Assembly (NCBI GenBank): GCA_905234455.1
Contig: CAJOIH010000003.1
Span: 1 to 64,000, forward strand
From: an uncultured Bacteroidales bacterium
Lineage (GTDB): Bacteria > Bacteroidota > Bacteroidia > Bacteroidales > F082
Reading direction: 5' to 3'
Length of the DNA: 64,000 bases
This document shows, in pieces, positions 53,563-61,129 of this stretch. The number at the start of each line of letters is the position of its first letter. The first letter of the stretch is position 1. The notes below the pieces were generated by a model. That model was not told the origin of the DNA. It ran no database searches and saw only the letters and a program-made list of their open reading frames with translations. The position numbers and the translations under genes are program-made.

Positions 53563-53686
53563 GGTTTTCGTAATTTTTTTCAGTCATTCCACGCACATCA
53601 TCCAATGTGAGCGACAAATGATGTCCACCGTTTAATTTGTCCGCCTCAACGGCGATGCCCTTGATCATGCTCGGGCTGTTTTTCAT
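53537..53686 (-). pseudogene. Gene X fragment C
   Basis: 49 codons from ATG 53686: MKNSPSMIKGIAVEADK then the shared segment to VRGMTE, after which it continues KNYENLAGVKSLL through the RNA 3 promoter. Homology to the other copies ends at about 53583. The conserved MNKYDNEL start is altered upstream of 53697. Confidence 0.65.
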
Positions 53687-53753
53687 GAATTCGTAATCGA
53701 TAGATTCATCTTTATTTTTTTCGAAATCAATGGTGTTGTTGCCTGTTTTTTTT

Positions 53754-53761
53754 TACTTTTG
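53754..53761 (+). promoter_or_regulatory. -7 element of the ATPase-nuclease pair
   Basis: TACTTTTG after a T-rich run, 27 bases before the ATG at 53789. TTG at 53736-53738 is 15 bases upstream, short for a -33 box. Confidence 0.45.
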
Positions 53762-53788
53762 CGATGTGAAAAGAGCGCCAACAGCATT

Positions 53789-55045
53789 ATGAATAGATTA
53801 ACCATTAAGAACATAGGGCCTTTAAAGAGTGTATCTGTCAATCTTGCCAAATACAATCTTTTTATCGGTCCACAAAGTTCTGGCAAAAGTTGTATTTTGA
53901 AAATAGCTTCGTTTTGTAACTGGATAGAGAAACGCATCGAACTGAGCCAGTCGTCGGATGACTATTTGAACAAGGTCGTCTTTTGGGAAGGACTTGTGGA
54001 TTATCACAGGTTGAATGGCTTCATCAAAAAAGGATTCCTGATAAAATATGAGTCCTCATATATGGTGTTTTCCATTTCTGGTTCTCCAGAGAACATTCAA
54101 TTCAGCTTTAAATGGAAGCCGCGTAACCGTTGGCAATACCGTCGTCCCCAAATAGCCTACATTCCAGCCGAACGCAATATTGTGGCTGTCATTCCCAATT
54201 GGTTTGACATTTCTTTCAGCAATGACAACAACATTCAAGGATACTTATCTGATTGGGAGAACGCTCGCAATACCTTTTCACAACACAATAAGCTTAGCAT
54301 TCTGAATCTTGGGCTTTCGTATTATTATGACAATGAGCAACACAGAGAAAGCATTTATATTGATAAGAACACCGAGATTTCATTCTTGAACGCATCAAGT
54401 GGTCTTCAGTCGGTTGTTCCGCTATGTGGATTGGTTAACTATCTGACTTTTCATGAGCTGCACCGGCCCCGCAAACTCAGCGTGGCACAAGAACGCGAAT
54501 TGAATCATTTACAGGATATCTTATATAAAGAAAGATTTACCCAATCGAAAGGTTCTACTATTGTCGGAAGGGTTGATGATATAACAAACACCTATCCAGA
54601 GCCTCGTACAAAGTATTTCGGTTCTTTTAAAGAAGAGTCTCAATTTAGCGAAATAATTGACAATTACTCGCTTACGCAATATGCATCTTTCTATCTTGAG
54701 GAACCCGAGGAAAACCTGTTTCCGGCTACCCAATATGAGTTGGTAAAATGGATGGCTAAACAGATAAATACCACCAAAGAAAACAGTCTTTGCATCGCCA
54801 CACATAGCCCCTACATCCTTTCATCATTCAACAACCTAATCCAAGCAGCCGATAATCCTAAAATTGCTGAATCAATTGTAGGTGAATCCACTGCGATTCC
54901 ATTTGAAGACATTAACGTCTATGCCGTAGACAAAGGAACGGTTAAAGATATTAAAGACTACGACCTGCACCTAATCTCACAAACCGAGTTAGACACTGCT
55001 TCGGACACCATAGCCTCAGATTTCTCCAAACTACTTGAACAATGA
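53789..55045 (+). CDS. ABC/SMC-like AAA ATPase of a two-gene defence-type pair
   Basis: 418 residues. Starts MNRLTIKNIGPLKSVSVNL, then Walker A GPQSSGKS (27-34); Walker B with catalytic Glu in SFYLEEPEENLFP, and an H-loop in CIATHSPYILSS. This is the OLD/RecF/PtuA-type ATPase core found in many anti-phage systems. It is short, without a long coiled coil and without a visible TOPRIM domain, so it should act through its partner. It overlaps the next gene by ATGA. AT-rich and low in the codon bias of the core genome, suggesting transfer. Confidence 0.85.
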   Translation: MNRLTIKNIGPLKSVSVNLAKYNLFIGPQSSGKSCILKIASFCNWIEKRIELSQSSDDYLNKVVFWEGLVDYHRLNGFIKKGFLIKYESSYMVFSISGSPENIQFSFKWKPRNRWQYRRPQIAYIPAERNIVAVIPNWFDISFSNDNNIQGYLSDWENARNTFSQHNKLSILNLGLSYYYDNEQHRESIYIDKNTEISFLNASSGLQSVVPLCGLVNYLTFHELHRPRKLSVAQERELNHLQDILYKERFTQSKGSTIVGRVDDITNTYPEPRTKYFGSFKEESQFSEIIDNYSLTQYASFYLEEPEENLFPATQYELVKWMAKQINTTKENSLCIATHSPYILSSFNNLIQAADNPKIAESIVGESTAIPFEDINVYAVDKGTVKDIKDYDLHLISQTELDTASDTIASDFSKLLEQ

Positions 55046-55479
55046 GTGAAATACCTGCACGTTGCGTCCAAAAGACATCCGGCCAACTCATTGTTTTCAG
55101 CGAGAAAAAATCAAAGATAACATTTGAGAATCCCAACCATAATTCGTATTTTGCCATTCAGGTAGATGGTTGTGTTTTTAATGCTGCTGATGGCCCTAAA
55201 TGTGATAAATTGTTGGAAAGTGAGGCATTTGCCGACCAATATTTCGTTGAATTAAAAGGTGGTGACGGCAAAACAAATGAGGCTGTTGGCCAATTAAGAG
55301 ATACTATTGAAAAATTACCACCTCGCTTGACTGGAGCAAAACGCATGGCTTTTGCCGTGTTCTCAAACACTTGTCCCAAGAACGACACCAAGCGACAAGC
55401 AATTGTAAAAAGCTTTAATAAGAAAGGAATAGATATTAGGTTCTGTAGAACGGGGGAAACTTTCCTTTTGGAACGGTAA
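55042..55479 (+). CDS. Probable PD-(D/E)xK-like nuclease partner
   Basis: 145 residues. After YFAIQVDGCVF it has a pattern compatible with a restriction-endonuclease-like active site: Asp in GPKCDKLLE, then YFVELKGGD (ExK), then Gln in AVGQLRDTI. No HNH or TOPRIM motif is visible. The 4-base overlap with the ATPase implies a stoichiometric complex. The pair resembles ATPase-nuclease defence systems in organisation, but I cannot assign it to Septu, PARIS, Gabija or another named system. The nuclease call rests on motif spacing. Confidence 0.6.
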   Translation: MSEIPARCVQKTSGQLIVFSEKKSKITFENPNHNSYFAIQVDGCVFNAADGPKCDKLLESEAFADQYFVELKGGDGKTNEAVGQLRDTIEKLPPRLTGAKRMAFAVFSNTCPKNDTKRQAIVKSFNKKGIDIRFCRTGETFLLER

Positions 55480-55486
55480 CTTGGTC

Positions 55487-55690
55487 TCAAATATTCCCTG
55501 CAATCTTTCTATAAACTTTGTCCGCCTCGCTGATTTGACCACCAAGCGCAAGCCTAAATTCCGTCATTCCACGCACATCATCCAATGTGAGCGACAGATA
55601 ATGGCCACCATTCAGTTTGTCCGCCTCAACGGCAATGCCCTTTATCATGCTCGGACTGTTTTTCAGCAATTCGTTATCGTATTTGTTCAT
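55487..55690 (-). CDS. Gene X copy D (67 codons)
   Basis: From ATG 55690 it reads MNKYDNELLKNSPSMIKG and continues through SLTLDDVRGMTE and ALGGQISEADKV (homology 55518-55690), then VYRKIAGNI and stop at 55487, seven bases from the convergent nuclease gene's stop. It has the complete conserved N-terminus but lacks the membrane segment of copy A. A near-match -7 element (CAAAGGTG, 55703-55710) lies just upstream. It may be a truncated gene or a short functional form. Confidence 0.5.
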   Translation of the reverse strand: MNKYDNELLKNSPSMIKGIAVEADKLNGGHYLSLTLDDVRGMTEFRLALGGQISEADKVYRKIAGNI

Positions 55691-55777
55691 AGGCTTTTCT
55701 TGCAAAGGTGCAAAAACAACGCCTAAAAAACTAGCGAATATTTTGCCCTTGTAACTCACTGTGTATCATATGTGTTT

Positions 55778-55797
55778 TTAATACTCCGGAGTATTAA
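55778..55797. repeat. 20-bp perfect palindrome
   Basis: TTAATACTCCGGAGTATTAA, with no mismatch and no loop. It lies in the 148-base gap between gene X copy D and the 3' end of the minus-strand HEPN-like gene, at the boundary of the two halves of the island. There is no T tract on either side in a terminator position; it looks more like a dimer-binding site or recombination boundary. Confidence 0.7.
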
Positions 55798-55838
55798 GAG
55801 TAAAAATGTCTTTTATCGGCCTATGATTTCACAACGTT

Positions 55839-56909
55839 TTACAAATCTACTTCCAATTCGTGAAGAGTACGTTTGATAGCTTCTACTGTATACTTTCCAC
55901 CATATGCGATTTTATCTGTAAAGTAGTTGTCTTTAATTTGTGATTTGGGAGAGTCTAACGAGAAATCAGATTGAACACTTGAATAGATGAGTTTCAAAAC
56001 ATCTTTTCGCCTTTCATTTTTCTCTTCAGCAAGATGTGCATTTTGTAAATATGTTCCTGCAATATATAAGATTATAAGTAAACTTTTTTCTTTCTCAGAA
56101 AAACTATTAACCCAAACATAAGTATCTGCTTTATCACTGTAAAGATTGTCAATGTCAATATCACTAAAATCCAACCATTTCTTATTTGGAATGGTTTTAT
56201 TACTCTCTTCTAGATTGTGTTCTATTTTCAAAACGGTTTCTTTAACGATGTGCAGTGACTCATTTAAGATTTTGAAAAAAACCTCCTCAAATTCTGGATT
56301 ACATTCATCATCTTCATAACTATCTGACAATCTATCAATAATATGGACCATATAATAGAAGAATTTGTCCATGCTTTCTTTCAGCACAGGAGTGTTTAAA
56401 TATAGTCCTTTGTCATGGAATCTATTAAGGTTCTTCTCAATAGGATATCTATAGGCCATGGATTTTTTGTCATACTTGATGAATTCATTAATATAATGTT
56501 CAACTGCATCTGAGTCAATATCATCTCCTAATCGTTTGGAAAGCCTTTCAAAATCAATCTTTACACTATCCCACAACTTTTGCAAATCATGGTTCTTGTT
56601 AAGAAATGATCTAATCTCTTCAGGAATTCTAATAGATTTAATCCTGATATACGAAAACTTGAGCAATAATTCCACTATGTGTCTATATAGGAAAACTAGC
56701 GGATAACAAATCGTATCTGTGGTCTCAATATCACTATTGATTACAGCCTTTTTAAAAGCTTCGTATGTTGCATCTGCCGCTTTTTTATACCCAACGGCGT
56801 AGTTGTAAAATGCGTGACTGTTATTAAACTCCCAGCCAAAATATGAACACAAACGCGTATCATTATTGTTAAAATCGAAAATAACGTCAGTCGCACCTAT
56901 CTTTTCCAT
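55839..56909 (-). CDS. Unrecognised protein with HEPN-like features
   Basis: 356 residues from the ATG at 56909 (MEKIGATDVIFDF); a longer frame from 56966 would overlap the upstream gene by 46 bases, so the shorter is preferred. It is alpha-helical and AT-rich. FLYRHIVELLLKF followed by NKNHDLQKLWDSV resembles HEPN-type helical proteins common in defence and toxin systems, but the usual Rx4-6H motif is not clearly placed. Last gene of the minus-strand defence operon, 11 bases after the membrane-protein gene. Function unknown. Confidence 0.5.
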   Translation of the reverse strand: MEKIGATDVIFDFNNNDTRLCSYFGWEFNNSHAFYNYAVGYKKAADATYEAFKKAVINSDIETTDTICYPLVFLYRHIVELLLKFSYIRIKSIRIPEEIRSFLNKNHDLQKLWDSVKIDFERLSKRLGDDIDSDAVEHYINEFIKYDKKSMAYRYPIEKNLNRFHDKGLYLNTPVLKESMDKFFYYMVHIIDRLSDSYEDDECNPEFEEVFFKILNESLHIVKETVLKIEHNLEESNKTIPNKKWLDFSDIDIDNLYSDKADTYVWVNSFSEKEKSLLIILYIAGTYLQNAHLAEEKNERRKDVLKLIYSSVQSDFSLDSPKSQIKDNYFTDKIAYGGKYTVEAIKRTLHELEVDL

Positions 56910-56920
56910 CTCTACACGTT

Positions 56921-57943
56921 TTAATTCGGAAAATACTCTTGCACCACGTTTAAAAAACCAAGGCAAATCTTATAGTGTTCAATAATATTTTCAAAGTTGC
57001 TTTTCAGGTATGTTTTTTCCAGCTTCATTCCGTTAATAGCAAATCTCATATTCCCTAATTCATCTGTTAAGACTTTGAAAACCTGTTTGTCATGATTATC
57101 CAATATATTTAATGAAGGCGTGATAAAAGGTTTTTCAAGTAACAAAGGATTGACATCTGGATGATTGCCAAATGCATCATTATATAGTCTTGAAAGTTCA
57201 TGGTAAGTAACCTTATCCATTGCAGAAGGGACATATACGCTGAGATCATAAAGATGTTTTGCATAGTGATATTGCGCGTTATTGAATGCTTCAATTTTAC
57301 TCCCCGCTGATTTACGTAAACTATCGAATGAAGAATTTAACTGATCATATGTAGTTTCTAATGTCATAATAAATGACATTATCTTATTGTATCGATCTTG
57401 AACATCTGAATTGTACTTCTTTTTGCGTCTAAGATACATGAACAAATCCTCTTTATTTAAAGATTCAAATATAGAACCTTTTATTATTTGAGATGTGACC
57501 AACAGCGGAATATCATATCTTTCGGGTTTGCTGCAGTATTCGTCAATAAAGCTCTCTAATTCTTGAATTTGTTTGTTTATTATTGGCTCAAAAGACAACA
57601 GTTCCCGTTCCCATCTTTTCCCATTGCGTTTAATTCTATTTCTTTCAACAAAAACTTGAGCAAATCTGTCTATCAAAACACCTAGTATCAACATTATGAT
57701 TGGCAGTATTATTCCATAAAACAAACTTGGGGTTTCTTTATGTTCTGCATAAATAATATTAGATATAGGCAAAGCCTCTTGGAAAGCAATCGTATCGTCT
57801 TCAAAGCTGACAAAAAGGGTGTCGGATTGTGCAGACAACATTTTATTAAAAGGGACTGCATTTGCAGAATCTTCTATGACAGCATTATTAATGGTATCAC
57901 CCATTGATAACGCCATTATTAAACAAACCAAACAACAAATCAT
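56921..57943 (-). CDS. Unrecognised membrane protein of the defence operon
   Basis: 340 residues. A possible signal sequence (about 1-18) is followed by a polar segment and one strong membrane helix (about 72-95, LFYGIILPIIMLILGVLIDRF). The remaining 240 residues are charged and helical with likely coiled-coil (FEPIINKQIQELESFIDEY). It may be anchored with its large domain in the cytoplasm. No family recognised. AT-rich (roughly one third G+C), unlike the core genome. Confidence 0.5.
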   Translation of the reverse strand: MICCLVCLIMALSMGDTINNAVIEDSANAVPFNKMLSAQSDTLFVSFEDDTIAFQEALPISNIIYAEHKETPSLFYGIILPIIMLILGVLIDRFAQVFVERNRIKRNGKRWERELLSFEPIINKQIQELESFIDEYCSKPERYDIPLLVTSQIIKGSIFESLNKEDLFMYLRRKKKYNSDVQDRYNKIMSFIMTLETTYDQLNSSFDSLRKSAGSKIEAFNNAQYHYAKHLYDLSVYVPSAMDKVTYHELSRLYNDAFGNHPDVNPLLLEKPFITPSLNILDNHDKQVFKVLTDELGNMRFAINGMKLEKTYLKSNFENIIEHYKICLGFLNVVQEYFPN

Positions 57944-57998
57944 ATATCACTATTTACATATATGATTCAATTCTTGTAAAAACCGTGCCACCAAAATA

Positions 57999-58019
57999 CA
58001 ACTGACATCATGTCAGTTG
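57999..58019 (-). terminator. Hairpin spanning the methylase stop codon
   Basis: CAACTGACAT (57999-58008), one base, ATGTCAGTTG (58010-58019): ten perfect pairs centred on the TGA of the methylase. No long T tract follows on the minus strand (TTGTATTTTGG), so termination would be partial, allowing read-through to the next gene. Confidence 0.5.
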
Positions 58020-61000
58020 CGTATCGTATCCTTGCTCTATCACTGTAATTTCTTCGGGGCCGAGGCCATAAAGCTCATAGACTTTATTATCTATTTCTCG
58101 CTCTAAAGCAGAGGTGTCTGAATCGTGTTGCTTGCTTTTTACACATAGAATCTTATCTACAATTCTTGCTATCTCGTTTTGTATTTCAGTAGTTGGTTTA
58201 TACAATGGAATACTCAAAAACTGCACTTTGTCAAGTTGTAACAGATCTCCGTTGTGTTTTATTGTCTGATGCATATAATAATACATCATGGTGCTGTTAA
58301 GCAAGGCGGTCAAGTATTTTAGGTTGATTCGGTTGCTCTTAATAAAGAAACAATTTCTCGATGCATAGAACGCTTCTTCAGTATATGTAAAATTTCTGCC
58401 AAGTGTCCTCGCGGCAAATATTATTTTTGCTCCAGGAAGGAAAAACGATTCATCGCGTTCCCACCACAAAGAAAACCAAGATTTTCTACCATTTATTACT
58501 TCTCTTCGATTATCCAACTCTTGTTTATATGGCAATAGTTTGTTATAAATGGCCGGATATCTTTCTTTTGTTAAATGAATGTTTTTGTCCGACAAATATA
58601 ATAAATATAGGTTTTCTTGGGGCGTATGATACCTATTTGTAGTTGTATGGAATGGCTTTATAAATAATCGCTCAGATTCAGAAAAAGAAGACAAGGCGGA
58701 CTCTTTTAACTTAAAGGCTTCGTCCGGTGATCCTATGATTCCCTGGATAATCTCTTTGTTTTTATCTATTGTAAAATTCGCTTTTTTACGAATCTTGCAT
58801 AACACCTTCGACACTCCAGAATCAGTTGAAAATGAAAATGAAGAATTATTGAATACTCGTTTATCAAACTCAACTATGGCAAAAGGTGAAGTCAAGAATC
58901 GCTCTAACTCCATTGGATTATGTATGATTCCATCATTGATTTTGAAGTTAAAATCATATGTGCTATTTGATGATTTGAAAAGAGTCACAACCATAGCTTG
59001 GGTGCTGGCATTTTCAAATACCATATATGTTCCGAAATCTATAATGTGTATTAATCTACATTCCTCAGATATTTTGTTCCTCAGAATAGATGCTGCATCA
59101 CTCGTTCTCCATTGAGGCTGAGCGATAAAAGACAACACACCGCCTTCTTTTAAAACATCAATAGCATTACATGCAAAATAAAACCAAATGTCCATTTTAG
59201 CTTTATAATACTTACCTCCCTTCAGTAGTTCAAATGCGTTGGTGTTTTCATACTCCTTAATATATGGAGGATTGGCGATTACTATATCAAATCCTCCTTT
59301 ATCAAAAATATCCTTAAACCAAGTGTGCCAAAGGAAGAATTCTTGGTTGGCGGAGGGGTCGAGGGCAGAGAGTTTGGAGAGGAATGCTGGAGTGCCGCCG
59401 ACGCTTTCGCGGATAAGGGTCTTCACCTCTTCGTTGATGGCTTGGCGCATGGTGGCTTTTTTCTGATGGTCGGTGACGGAGAAATAGTCGCGCAACAATC
59501 GATGAAGGTTCTTTCGGCTCAGATCGCTGTCGAGGCCAATCACTAACTGGGTGGAAGTGGACGGGCGGCCAACGGTCTTCCCCGCGATACGGCTGAGGTC
59601 AAAGCCTCCATAACTTTCTATCAAACTATTGCCCTGCATGAACTTGTAGTCGAAGTTGGGCAAGGGTTGCGGTTCTTCGCTATCAACCACGATGCTAAGC
59701 CAGAAACGCAGTCGGGCAATGTCGATGGCACCGCGTTCAATGTCCACACCATAGATGTTGTTCTCAATGATTTCCTTTTTCAGTTGTAGGCGCGACAGCT
59801 GCGTTCCCAAGGCTTCACGGCAACGCCATAACTCATTCAGTAAGCCCATAGGAAATGCGCCTGAACCAATGGCGGGGTCGCAGATTTTCACCTCACGCAA
59901 AACACTTTCAAGGATGTCGCGATAAGACTCTAACTCGAGCTGCATCTCGTGGTTTTCCACAAAGGCACGAACAACCCCATCGGTAACATCGGACAACTTG
60001 GATGCAAGATGGGCTATCAGGGACTCCTTGCACATATAGCGCACAATCTCCTTGGGAGTGTAAAAGGCTCCTTTGGCCTTGTTGTCTTCCAAAAGGCTCT
60101 CGAAGATTTTGCCCAACATCTCAGGGTCAACGCCAATCTCGGCATCGTCAGGGTCGTTTTCATCGACGGTGAAGTTGTAGGAGGCCAAGAATCTGAAAAG
60201 GTCTTCGAATAGGTATTTGGGCAATACAATCTTCAATTCATCAATGGCATCGCGCTCAAAAAGACCTCCGTTGAGATAAGGAATACTTGCCCATTTGCCG
60301 ACTAAGCTTTGCTGCCAGCCATTCTTGACAAACACCTGCTCTCGCTTGGCGGGCTCGGTGTTGAGAATACCAAAGAAGAGCGGCTCAAGCACACTTTCGA
60401 GATAGTCGTTTTGGCGGTTGCTGCCAAGGAAGGTGTTGTACATAAAGTTGGTGTCCCCACAGAGCCAGCCTTTCTTTTGCAAGAAATAGAGGAAAACAAT
60501 GCATCCCATCAGCTTCTTTACATAGTCGTGATAAACGGCACCCGACTTCCCTTGTCGTGCCAGCTCAGCCACAATGCGGTCGTAGTGGATATGGTACTCG
60601 TCGAAAAACTCATCGCTGAGGGCATCTACCGAGAAGGATTCTTTCAAGTCGGACAGTTTGATACGACCGTTCAATCTGGCAATCTTCTCCAATCGTTCCA
60701 ACGGGGTTTTGTATTGCCCGTTCTCGTCACCCATGATGTACGAGAAACGTTTTGCAGAAGTGCTGCCCTCCTTGAGGTCGCAGATATAGGATAACCGCCA
60801 GTGCCGCCCATCATCAAAGACGGCTATGGCACCGTCAACATCGTATTTCAGATAAGGACTAATCAGCTTGCGCAGTCCAACACGCTTACGGCGCACATCG
60901 CTGCCTTCGGCCACTTGGGTATAGAAGAAGCCAAGCAAACGACCATCTGTATCATCCATCTGACCGATGAAATAGCTTTGGTCGCCATCGGCATTGGTGT

Positions 61001-61121
61001 CAAGCAATTCGGGTCGCGAGGCCACATCGTTGCAGCCGAAAAGACGATGAACAATCTCGTTGCAATAGGTTTTGTAATCGAATGGTGCCTTAAAGATATG
61101 GCGGAGGGTTTCGGAGTTCAT
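58008..61121 (-). CDS. Eco57I-like adenine DNA methylase (type IIG/BREX-like), mosaic
   Basis: 1037 residues. N-terminal region (about 1-330) resembles that of large single-chain methylases. Motif I (CDPAIGSGAFPMG, about 414-426) and catalytic NPPYIKEY (about 612-619) define an N6-adenine methyltransferase. A C-terminal specificity domain (about 660-1037) has WFSLWWERD and a final region (EREIDNKVYELYGL) typical of the family. The DNA switches at about 59330 from near 58 per cent G+C (5' part) to near 32 per cent (3' part), counted by hand on 120-base samples. Eight bases separate it from the helicase gene. No PD-(D/E)xK endonuclease motif was identified, so restriction by this chain is unproven. 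Confidence 0.85.
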   Translation of the reverse strand: MNSETLRHIFKAPFDYKTYCNEIVHRLFGCNDVASRPELLDTNADGDQSYFIGQMDDTDGRLLGFFYTQVAEGSDVRRKRVGLRKLISPYLKYDVDGAIAVFDDGRHWRLSYICDLKEGSTSAKRFSYIMGDENGQYKTPLERLEKIARLNGRIKLSDLKESFSVDALSDEFFDEYHIHYDRIVAELARQGKSGAVYHDYVKKLMGCIVFLYFLQKKGWLCGDTNFMYNTFLGSNRQNDYLESVLEPLFFGILNTEPAKREQVFVKNGWQQSLVGKWASIPYLNGGLFERDAIDELKIVLPKYLFEDLFRFLASYNFTVDENDPDDAEIGVDPEMLGKIFESLLEDNKAKGAFYTPKEIVRYMCKESLIAHLASKLSDVTDGVVRAFVENHEMQLELESYRDILESVLREVKICDPAIGSGAFPMGLLNELWRCREALGTQLSRLQLKKEIIENNIYGVDIERGAIDIARLRFWLSIVVDSEEPQPLPNFDYKFMQGNSLIESYGGFDLSRIAGKTVGRPSTSTQLVIGLDSDLSRKNLHRLLRDYFSVTDHQKKATMRQAINEEVKTLIRESVGGTPAFLSKLSALDPSANQEFFLWHTWFKDIFDKGGFDIVIANPPYIKEYENTNAFELLKGGKYYKAKMDIWFYFACNAIDVLKEGGVLSFIAQPQWRTSDAASILRNKISEECRLIHIIDFGTYMVFENASTQAMVVTLFKSSNSTYDFNFKINDGIIHNPMELERFLTSPFAIVEFDKRVFNNSSFSFSTDSGVSKVLCKIRKKANFTIDKNKEIIQGIIGSPDEAFKLKESALSSFSESERLFIKPFHTTTNRYHTPQENLYLLYLSDKNIHLTKERYPAIYNKLLPYKQELDNRREVINGRKSWFSLWWERDESFFLPGAKIIFAARTLGRNFTYTEEAFYASRNCFFIKSNRINLKYLTALLNSTMMYYYMHQTIKHNGDLLQLDKVQFLSIPLYKPTTEIQNEIARIVDKILCVKSKQHDSDTSALEREIDNKVYELYGLGPEEITVIEQGYDTQLT

Positions 61122-61129
61122 AGTATGGT

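Noticed and set aside
52195-55690. Integron attC sites as the explanation of the X repeats
   Set aside because: The repeats do not show the terminal GTTRRRY/RYYYAAC core sites or the overall palindromic fold, and no integron integrase is in the window. The repeat is protein-coding in one frame.
52195-55690. CRISPR array
   Set aside because: Repeat units are 110-170 bases, spaced by 0.5-2 kb with genes between them, and no cas genes are present.
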